This document shows, one piece after another, positions 1-10,849 of a stretch of DNA of 64,000 nucleotides. The notes beneath the pieces were generated by a model. That model was not told where the DNA came from, searched no databases, and saw only the letters and a program-made list of their open reading frames with translations. Position 1 is the first letter of the stretch. Each line of letters opens with the position of its first letter. The translations under genes were made by a program, and so were the position numbers. Source of the stretch: Priapulus caudatus (lineage: Eukaryota; Priapulida; Priapulimorpha; Priapulimorphida; Priapulidae); contig NW_014577570.1 of NCBI RefSeq assembly GCF_000485595.1, positions 5,719-69,718 on the forward strand. The letters run 5' to 3'.

Positions 1-138
1 ACTGTGCTAGTGTGAATAGAGGTAGTGCAGTGCTGTGCTAGTGGTGTGGGGGAGGAGAACATGGGAGAGGTAGTGCGTGACTGTGCTAGTGTGAATAGAG
101 GTAGTGCAGTGCTGTGCTAGTGGTGTGGGGGAGGAGAA
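1..138. repeat. Minisatellite, inverted relative to 4262-4499
   Basis: Tandem copies of a GTGGTGTGGGGGAGGAGAAC-type unit followed by GGTAGTGC. It is the reverse complement of the array at 4262-4499, so the two arrays bracket CYRI exons 3-5 in opposite orientation. Confidence 0.8.
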
Positions 139-535
139 CACAGAGACACGTCGCTGAGATACAGAGACGTAGATATTAGAGCTGAGACACAGAGACACGT
201 CGCTGAGACACAGAGACGTAGATATTAGAGCTGAGACACAGAGACACGTCGCTGAGATACAGAGACGTAGATGTTAGAGCTGAGACACAGAGACATAGAT
301 ATTAGAGCTGAGACACAGAGACACGTCGCTGAGACACATCGCTGAGACACAGAGACGTAGATAGCAGAGCTGAGACATAGAGATGCAAATGAGAAATAGA
401 GCATAGAGAGTAGAGTTGAGACAATGATAGTCACAAATGAGATATAGACATAAGAGCATAGATGGTAGAATTGAGACAGAAACGTAGTTGAGACACGGAG
501 CATAGAAAATAGAGTTAGACATATAGATCTAGCTA
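139..535. repeat. GAGACACAGAGACRT tandem repeat
   Basis: Degenerate tandem units built from GAGACACAGAGAC and GTAGATATTAGAGCT, roughly 45-50 bp each, decaying toward 535. Open frames across it are products of the repeat. Confidence 0.75.
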
Positions 536-544
536 AGATATAGA

Positions 545-1670
545 GACATAGTTTCCCCCCTCCCTCCCTCTCTGCTCCTCTTACTCATCCTCCCCCTGCC
601 CTCTCCCTTTCCTTTATCCTGCTTCTCTCTCTCTCTTGCACTCCCGTTCTTCCTACTCTAGCCACGATCGAACACTTGCAGATTGCTCGAATATAATTTC
701 GAGAACATCCTTCGGGGATCAATAGCAATTCGCCGAGTTTCGCTATCGCGTGCGGGCAATCGCACGACTCGTCGCAACACAAAATTCCTTCGCTTATCAA
801 TTCCCAGTGGATGCGCTCGCACCAGCCTCCCTCGCGCGCTGCTGCACCGGAATTGAATCGCTGCGAGCCTGCTCGTCTACGTTGCTGCGGCGTGTGGCAA
901 CGATGACTACTCCCCCCCCCCCTCGCACGCCCCTCCCCTGCCCGCCTTCCATCACCTCAACCGCCCGCCCGCCTTCCCCCTCCCCGCCCTCGCCTGCCCC
1001 CCTCCTCGTCCTCGCCCGCCCTCCCTCCCCTCCCCCTCCTGCCCGGTGACTACTGTACATCTCGTTCGCCTAGTGCGCGCCGGTGGATAACCTGTGATGT
1101 CTGATAGATAACGACAGGAGGGAAGCAAACACGCGCACGACGGGAGGCCGACGACATGTGAGCCGTGAGCGCGACTCGTCTGCTAGACGCTCATCCGCGC
1201 GGACAGACGACTGCCGGGAAGCGAACGCGAGGGCTACTCGGTAAATAGAACGGGTGCTCACCCTCGCATGGGGGCGATCTCTGAAGCTACCAACCACTGC
1301 AGAGGACATGCCACAGCGGGCGCATGTAAACTTTTGATTTAGAGAGAGGGAGTGTGTAACCAAAAGAGGGGTCTGCAGTCTGAACATTAGAACTAATAAT
1401 AGAGTTGACGCACAAAATTTATCGAAATGCCTGCTGGAATGACATAAACTATCGTTTGCTGTACATTAAATACCAAATGATCTACTGTACCCCAACACTG
1501 AGAGAAATAGCGTATTCAATATTCTACAATTCGTGGTAATGTATGGCAGACTTTTCAAAGAGTCACACTGATTCCCGTTTAAGTCAATTCAGAAAGATAA
1601 ACGGCAAAAAAACGTGGAAGTTTTGACCCCGTGTTAATTTCGACCCCTGGATTGCTGAGATGCCACTTAC
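545..1670. other. Polypyrimidine and CpG-rich stretch without a recognised gene
   Basis: A C/T-rich tract at 547-640 is followed by a GC- and CpG-rich segment at about 660-1290 that includes a C-rich run at 911-1045. Open frames there are low-complexity and match no family I recognise. The next CYRI exons should lie downstream on the minus strand, but nothing like them can be found here, so they are probably beyond position 1. Confidence 0.4.
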
Positions 1671-1745
1671 AATGTTGGTCATGCGTGATCGGCTCACGGT
1701 ACGTCGGTAGTAGCTGAAGTCATTCTGCACAGCAGGATTTCTCAT
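1671..1745 (-). CDS. CYRI: CYRI coding exon 5
   Basis: Acceptor TTACAG precedes ATG AGA AAT; the exon reads [15 protein letters not shown] then [10 protein letters not shown] and ends at a GTAAGT donor. It is 75 nt, phase 0 at both ends. The SYYRR stretch is the Rac1-contact region of the family. The following exon is not visible in 1-1670. Confidence 0.9.
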
Positions 1746-4700
1746 CTGTAACATCAAGCATGGGCTTAAATTGACTACGTCACGAATTTTCTATGGTGTA
1801 TATTTGTAAAAATTTTGTTGCCATTTTTTTACATTAAAAGTAAGTACAGGAACTAACAGGACTAAATGTATCCTCAAATTCTTAGATGATAAGATAGATG
1901 ATTCACTTGTTTCTCAACTAGTGAAAAATCCACAAAACCTGGATGATTTGATATTATGATCCTGACATGAATTGCTTGCTATGGGCTATGTATGAGTCAC
2001 GAGTGTATGTTTACTTCAAACAATATAGTAAAATAGGAAGTATAATGCAGCAATTTAACCACAAAAAGTGAACAGAATTACTTACATTTTGTGAAAAAGT
2101 GGACATAATTTTTTTACTTTCCCTAATTACGGTGACGTAATCACTTTAAACAAACAGGAGTCAGCAAAGTGCCTGCAAGCACCACACCACCATTCGTCGA
2201 ATGACAACGACTATGTACACAAAAATCGCAATCTATAATACATGTTGAAAACGTTTTTTCTTAAATTCGTGAAAAGACTCCCACTTTCCCCTCCACCCCA
2301 AGAAATTTCTGGTTAATTACACTGAGGAACTGCTAGTAATGCAACTATGAATATAGTTCTTTATTTTTAATGATAAACTCATCTTAAAATACAGGGAACT
2401 TTCCCCTTACGTGCCCTTACGTCACCGAATTTCAGCGTGAAGCGGACGACGTCCACAAAGAGAGAAAGAGCACGTGCAATGGTTCTAATTCAAAAAGGAA
2501 ATGCTAAAAGAAGAAAAGGGTGAAGTTTTCCCTCTACGTGCCTTTAGGTCATCGAATTTCAGTGTGAAGTGGATGATCTCGGCGAACTGTTTGGCTAGAG
2601 CCTGCTGCTGCTCAAGATGTTCGTGTGGCGTCAGTGACCCACTGCACAGATCCCATAGTAGCCTCGGAACAACAACCTCTGTGAGCGGAGAATACAAGAT
2701 ACGGTCGTCATCGAGTGCACAGTGCCACCTAGCGTGGTTCGAACCTCACTGCAAATGCAAGGTGGCTAGCTCACGGGAAAGAGCCACGTAGAGTGTGAAG
2801 TCTGTAACAGCAGCTACATGCTTGGAACTACAGCAAGGTAACAGCAAAGAACAACGGATAGGAAGTGTAGTTAGGGCTATAATTCTGGTTAAGGTTAGGG
2901 TCAGCCACAAAAGTTAGGGTTGGGGTCAGGGTCAGAAATTAAGATTAGGGTAAGAGTTCACATCAGGGATAAGGCTATAATACACATTACGGATAGGGTC
3001 GGCAATAAAGATTAGAGTTAGGGTTACAGGGTTCTCCAAGCTTTTTCCTTATAGCATGGCGGGTGCTGCCTTTACGGTCCTAGTTGCAAATCGCCGAAGG
3101 CGGTTTGCATGCTAGGGGGGTCCGGGGGCTATGATATTTAAAGTGGCGGGTGCATTTTAGGATGGCGAGGCTCGACGATAGCCTGGCGGGGGGTATCGTC
3201 TGGCGGGCCGCCAGGCTATAAGTGCTCTTGGAGAAGGAACAAAGGTTAGGGTTACAGCTAGGGTCAGGAATGATGGCTATGAATCATGATTAGAGATAGG
3301 GTTCGGGTTAAGAAATAAGTTTGCCTTCCGTTTGATTTCAGTTATACCTGTTATGGAGTTCATACTCGATACCAAGAGGTTAGATGATGTACCACACTAC
3401 GAGTTGCATTATATGAGCTTATATATCAGCATACAATTATTAGCAATGTGAAGATGATTGATTAGAAGCAATGCAGCCACAACCATATATAATAGACATG
3501 GTCGGCAAAAACGAATTAACTCGGAAAACACGTATTATCATGATTCTCTGATTTACTTATCTAAAATAAAAGCACCAAAGATGGAGGAGATGAGGGGAAG
3601 AGAGAGGACGAGGAAGTTGGAAGGAGGGAGGGAAGAGTTCGAGGGCTACCATGAAGAGGGACGTCAGCAGGCAGGGGAGAGGGTTGATACAAACCTAGCT
3701 TCAGAGAGAACTCATAGTAGTTCTTTAGACGCGAGACGAGAGGAAGAACTTTCTGCCATGCCCTGTCCTGGTGGCCTTCATCCGTCGGTTTCGCTATTGC
3801 CTGAAACAATAGCGTTCGCTTTTTTCATGCTGGGAGTTTAAACGGTTTAACCTGACTTACCCTACGCGAAAAACTCTCGTCTAAGTTAACGCAAAACACA
3901 GTAACTACTGAGCTCCCTAGCGAACTACTGTGTGCTGCCGGCAACAGTTAGCCTTTAGTAGCATCACTGTTCCAGACAAGCGCTCGCAATTGCGTACAGT
4001 GGAGATCACGATTCAACGTAAAAAACACGATTTTTAACAATGTCGCGGGTGCTATTTTGGCGTGATACAGTACGCTTCTGTGAGGTGAACACCAACACTT
4101 CTCTGCTTGATTAAAAGTGGCAGCCTTGATTTTAAAATATAGTTCGATGCTCATGCATGAAATACATTACAGAAAAGTTACTTAAACCTCAATGCCGACA
4201 CATTTACACTTCAGATATTCCTGAGAAGATGGTAGATACCACATTGGCAACATAAACAGCCGTGCAACCTCTCATGTTCTCCTCCCCCACACCACTAGCA
4301 CAGTCACTGCACTACCTCTCCCATGTTCTCCTCCCCCACACCACTAGCACAGTCACTGCACTACCTCTCCCATGTTCTCCTCCCCCACACCACTAGCACA
4401 GACACTGCACTACCTCTCCCATTGTTTCTCCTCCCCCACACCACTAGCACAGTCACTGCACTACCTCTCCCATGTTCTCCTCCCCCACACCACTAGCATG
4501 GATGCTGTGTTACCTCTCGTATTTCATTGATGGCACCCTTGTACTGCTGCAGGTCTAGCAGTACTGTGTCAGCATGCCGCAGTACCGCGTCCACCACGTA
4601 GAAAGTCTCTCGCTCAATCTCTGTAGGCGCAGCATCTGCAGAAGACCCGAGCAAGTTGCACCACATGACGACAATCACCACAATCTTCAGAACGACGGCC

Positions 4701-7700
4701 ATGATGATCGCCACAGCAATCACTGTAATGGTTGCCACGACAGTCACCGTGATGATCGGCACGACAATCACCACGATGATCGCCACGGCAATCACCGTGA
4801 CAATCGCCACGACAATCACCGTGACGATCGCCACGACAGTCACCATGAGGATCGCCACGACAATCACCATGACGATCGCCACGACAGTCACCGTGATGAT
4901 CGGCACGACAATCACCACGATGATCGCCACCGGCAATCACCGTGACAATCGCCACGACAATCACCGTGACGATCGCCACCCACGACAGTCACCATGAGGA
5001 TCGCCACGACAATCACCATGACGATCGCCACGACAGTCACCATGACGATCGCCATGACAGTCACCATGACAATCGCCACGACAATCACCGTGACGATCGC
5101 CACGACAATCCACCGTGACGATCGCACGACAGTCACCATGACGATCGCCCACGACCATGGATCACCATATGATGCATCGCCATAAACACATCACGCATGA
5201 CGCATCGCCACGACAGTTACCGTGATGATCGCCACGACAGTCACCATGATGATCGCCATAACAATCACCATGATGATCGCCACGACAGTCACCATGGATT
5301 GATCGCCATAAGCAATCACCGTGACGATCGTCCACGACAATCACCGTGACGATCGCCACGACAGTCACCATGACGATCGCCACGACAGTCACCATGATGA
5401 TCGCCATAACAATCACCATGACGATCGCCACGACAGTTACCGTGATGATCGCCCACGAAAATCACGTTGATGATTACCATGACAGTCACCGTGACGATCG
5501 GCACACAACAATCATCATGATGATTCGCCACGACAGTCACCATGATGGTTGCCACGACAATCACCATGATGGTTGCCATGACAATCACCATGACAATCGC
5601 CACAACAAGCGCCACGATGATAACCACGACAATGGCACAAAAACGTAGCGACTCAATGCCGCCAGGTTTTTCTCTCGTCACATTGGTGTCTAGATACCTT
5701 GAAATCACACGAACGATGCCACACAATAAAATTCATCGGACATAATTAAGCATGAACTGCATTTTAGTTTATCACATTGGTTTTTAGAACCTGACAAAAT
5801 TACCTCTAAAAGAAAAATTAATTTTATCATCCATCAGAGTACTCACTTTCGAAATCGACAAATATGTCTGGCTTTGGCAGTTCCTCTGCGGGTCAGTAGC
5901 CTGAGCAAATTACCCACTTCAAAACTGAAATGCAACTGGCAACAGAAATAGGGAACATATTTGCATGCCAAAATATGTTAGGCAGTGTCTTAAACGACGG
6001 ACCCGGTTTTGGAGTCTTGAAAATAAAACAACCGGCTCTCTTCTCTGATTGGTCAGTTTCGAACATAACAGGACAAATATATAATAGGACAATGTTTAAT
6101 GCAAAACATTAAAGAAATATATTTAATTCCGAACATAAACAAAAGTTACAGAACAAATAAATGCAGAAACAAATAAAATACAAAAAATCACAAAGCAGAG
6201 AAAAATACAAACGTCTTATGGGGTTCGAACACGGTCCTTCACTATCAGTATCACGAAGCGAAAGCTCTACCACTGAGCACTCAGACCTACTTGAAAGTAG
6301 TGGATAATACCTAACCCTAACCCTAATCCTAACCCTATCCCTGATTCTAAAATAAAATAAATTAGCCAAAAATAATATTAAATAAAATAAATAAGTGACA
6401 AAATTAGCAATCCAGAGAAGAGAGCCGGTTGTTTAGTTTTCAGGGACTCTGAAACCGGATCCGGTTGTTTAGACACTTCCAAATATGTATGAAAAATATA
6501 GTTAAAACGTTATAGTGCGCACATCACTACAAATATACCATCTATCCTAAACTAGATCATACAAATTGTGCTGCTCGGGGATACATCAATTATAAAAGCC
6601 AAGGTGTTAAAGCAATGATTCTCATGTTTTTCACCAACCGTTTTCATATTTTATCAATCGTTCTGATATTTAACATTTCCTTCGCATGATGCCAAATGTA
6701 TATAGTAAGGCTTAACATGTCATAGAATACTTATCACAATTCTTCTTTCACCAATATGTGCACCCCATTCTGCATTTCAAATGAGTTTGTTTACATATAT
6801 GTCAACAGCCTAGTGCTTGAATTTTGCTCTCGTGAGACCGGAAACCCTGTCTCTACACTAGGTTAATTACCTTTATGTACATTTTGATATAGGTACCAGC
6901 TATAAATATTTGTGTCAAGTGCTTAACTACGTACGCTTCCATTGTGGGACCATTTTGAACATTACATTATCGCCGAATCTCATGATAGCGGGCAGGACGT
7001 TTTGGTGTTCATCTGCTGTTTTTATAGCCTATAACAGGTAGGAACTCATAAATAATTTGGTCAAGGATAGAATTTGATGTCCAGGACGGTGATAGGATAG
7101 GATAATGTTTATTACTGGAATGCTCTCTACCTTGAGCCCAATAATTTTTTATTCTAAAAGGATTAGCACATTTACGCTGAAAATGAGTATAAATTTGTCC
7201 AAATTTATTTTTTGGGTTTATTTGAGAATAATCGTTTTAAAATACCTTACGACTTATTCATGTAAAACGATGCTTCTCTACTTTTCAATCGTTATATTTA
7301 TTCAAACATCCCTGGCTATATCTATAAATTACGTGGAAAGGCTAATAAACAATATTTAGTAAATATTCTTTATTTAAATTAAAACAATTTACGCTTGTCT
7401 TAGCACAGTAACACTGAGTAAGGTCAGTATAATCAAACAGGTGCAAATCCACTTTAGGCACCTTAGGTATCACAAAGTGCTGCACAGATTTCGTGTTATC
7501 AATCACAACTGTATGCACAGACTTTCCATGTATATCCAGGAATGATGCAAAACCCTAAGCCTAAGTCATTAAAGTTGCTAGTTAACCTGGCTCTTAGTAT
7601 CACGAAGTGTGTTAGGGCAGGGAATAATTTTCCCGTATCGCATCGCATTCGCGATGTATTTTCAGCCATTTGCTACGCATATTTTTTATGAATCGCAGTT

Positions 7701-10700
7701 GTGCGATGCAGCCCATGGCGAGATGTAAACGGAAACATACATGTTTACAATTTACTTTATTCTCGGGCTGCTTTGCCCCGTCATGAAATGCCAGCGTTAC
7801 GCCGATTTTATTGACTTGTTACACCAAGGCCAACGTGACTTTAAACAATCTTGCACTCCCCCCCCCTCCCCGTACATCAATCAATATGCCGCCAGGCACG
7901 TATACACAGCCACGCTGTGCTGGCGCTGCACGCTCTCGCGGGCTGCCCTTTCTTCGGCGACCTTTGATAATAAAGTGAGGATGTCGTGGTCGAGGAGTCG
8001 GATAGCCGCCCTTCACAATCGCTAGAACTGTATTTCATCAATGTTTGGATATAATATATAACGTAAGGAACCAACATTTGATTAAAGCTTTAGACAATTA
8101 TTTTTACTCGCCAACACGCGGCGAGTCAGTTTTAGCTTTTGACTCGCCCGATATATTATTTTCACTCGACATTGGCGGCGGTGCGAGTGCCAAGCTCGCA
8201 CGCGTTTTAAAACGCTGCCGGGCAGGCGTACAGAATCGCTAGTGTGTCTAAGCTAGCTGTGCCTGTCACAGGCCGACACGATAACAGCCAAGCATGCACT
8301 GCGGTGTAAATTTGCACTGTGATTGTCTGAAAAAAATGCTATACAAATTTATCCAATTGCTATGCAAAATTTATTTTGTATAGCACATTTGCTATGCAAA
8401 TTTTTGGCTGGAAATTGTTCCCTGTAGGGTTAGGGTTAGGGCTGGGGCTAGGGTTTTTGCATCATTCCTTGATATACGGAAGTCTGTGCATCAGTTGATG
8501 TAGTCGAGATTCCTCTGACCAATGCCCACACCGACGATTTTGGTAGGATTTGGTGTGGGTTAGGTCAGAGCAACTTGCCTATGCAAAACGTGGAATTTCT
8601 CCGATCCCCGCCGAGGATCGCTGTTTTCACGCCTCCAAACTCACAATTGGGGCTATCAATCAAGATCTGACGCACATATATTCGAAACTGGATAACTATA
8701 TATGCTTGCTCGCGTTGGTAAGTACACTTGTTCCTACTCTTTTACCTTAGTCGTATTTCGATTTAAAAATTTGTTGCTAACATTGTCCCTCCGACATGCA
8801 TCGGCCATCCATCGTGCATCAACTGCTTTGTGGGATATTTTCCACTAATGCATGTTTCCATGTTGGCCATAGTTTGAACATGATGGTTTGGCACATGATG
8901 ACACATGATGATTTGAACATGATGTTCCATGTTCCACAAATGGCATGTTTGGCATGTTTCCCACAATGGCAGTTGGATGCCACGATGGATGGCCGATGCA
9001 TGTCGGAGGACAATGTTAGCCAACAAATTTTTAAATTGAAATAATATTGACCAACGCGAGCAACATCAGGCTCTTGTGTTTAAGGGCGCGCCGTCGGCGC
9101 CTCGATTGATCAGGAGAAATCGCGAAAAAATGCGCATCTAAGCATTATCAAACGCATACCTCTCTTCGTGTTTTGTTTTTCATTTAATTTCAACTTATGA
9201 ACTCGAAGATAAACGGCAAACGGTTTGTAAATATCACGGACATTGCCGGAAGTCGTTCACATGTTTATAACGACAGTTGTAACGCTTACTCACACGGCAG
9301 CTCTTCATCAATTCATCCGCTCATATCATTTATTTATCACCGACGAAAGCTTGACGTTTGTTACTTCTTGGTATTCTTCCGTTACACACTGAACCGTTAT
9401 ACACACTCTCGCCGTCGTAACTCACAAAGCCTACTGCCTGCGTTGACTGCTTTGCCACCCGAAACCCACCCAAAACCAAAACCAAAACCGTCCGGCCTAT
9501 CATACGCGAGCCATACATGATGAATATGACTGTTACTGTATTCAATTGCTACAGCAGATCGAGACTGGTGATGAAGATGCAGCTGACAATGAAAATTAAA
9601 AAGCCTGATTAAGGATTTTAGTGAAGTTTTATTGCAAAACATGTATGTTTTCTTGAAATGAAACTGAAATACCTCAAATTGCCAAAAATGCAAACAAGTG
9701 ACTGAATGATTATGATGTTGCAAATACTATTAAAGTTTTAATAGTCTGCTTTGAAAAATTGAGTGTTGTTCCTTTTTGACTAAACATGCTAAATGTGTGA
9801 TTCAAGTTATCCATCAATATGTTCAAGAAGTGATATTTTGTTAGATGAAATAAAAATCACCTAAAAAATGTCCAAATTAAGAGTACAAATGCAGAGCTAA
9901 TTTTTATCCCAAAATACTGGAAATGGCATTTCATGAAGTCTAGATTTCAATTTTTTTCCCCGAACCCCCCTAGTTTGCCTCGTGACCTGCGGCAAGCCAA
10001 GGTGTGTGATTTTTCACTCGCCTGCCTTTTTCAAAACACAAGGACTGAAGCATATATTTAAGTCAGGGGTAGAAATAAGGACAATATGCAAGTTAGCCCG
10101 AAGGGCTAGTAAGGTAAGGTTTGTACTAGGCCTTCTGGTTTTCAATTAGCCCTTAAAAGCATGATGTCGATAGTGGTTGCGCGGGAAAATTGTTGATCTT
10201 ACGAATGCTCCGAGATGCTTTTCGATATGCTTTATATTGTGTATATATTGTGTATTGCTGTATTGAGAGGTTTGTTTATTTACAATCATTTTATTATTAA
10301 AACAGCCAGAGTGACTGTGCGTGTGACTATAACACTGTATTAGTGGTCCAGCTGTAGACCATTAGTGGAACAGGTCTTCGATGATGGAGGTTTCCATGTT
10401 GATACCAGCACTATAGACGGGTCCCCGACATTCTACATTGTGCTAATTACATGAGAATGAATCTTAGTACGCGAAGACAGCATGCCAGTCTAATCGTTTC
10501 CGCAACCGGTCACTTGTGTTAATGTTCCCGCTCGCCAAAAACCGGTTGCTTATAATTTATAAACCGTTACCTATCGTTATTATCTATATGTGCACTCATC
10601 TACTCGTCCGGTCATATATGAAACCGTAGAATAAAACCACCCATGGATGTATATTATATATATGGTCACCGGAGATAATTTGATACGGTACAAATATACA

Positions 10701-10817
10701 TACGCGAGTTGCCACATGCACTCTCACACGGACAAATGCAATGCACACGCACACACACGGGCACACACACGCGCACACACGCACGAAGGAACGCATGAAC
10801 GGGCGATCGCACGCACA

Positions 10818-10849
<32 letters not shown>

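Larger units (their letters stand above)
5641..10328. repeat. Segmental duplication, body of copy 1
   Basis: Nearly identical to 12546-17194 apart from frequent one-base indels and substitutions. It contains the broken CYRI exon 1, a tRNA-like sequence, TTAGGG-type motifs (6309-6345, 8424-8450), a foldback element and many small inverted repeats. Nothing else in it looks coding; its AT-rich open frames match no family. Confidence 0.85.

Noticed and set aside
750-1387. Frames of about 100 codons in the GC-rich stretch
   Set aside because: Pro/Ser- or Arg/Gly-rich translations of C-rich DNA with no recognised domain.
4493-4936. 147-codon minus-strand frame as one protein
   Set aside because: Only the 4514-4635 part is the CYRI exon; the N-terminal part is minisatellite read through the intron.
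6309-6345. Telomere
   Set aside because: Only short degenerate CCCTAA runs, also seen at 8424, 13217, 21166 and 60116; interstitial motifs inside repeats, not a chromosome end.
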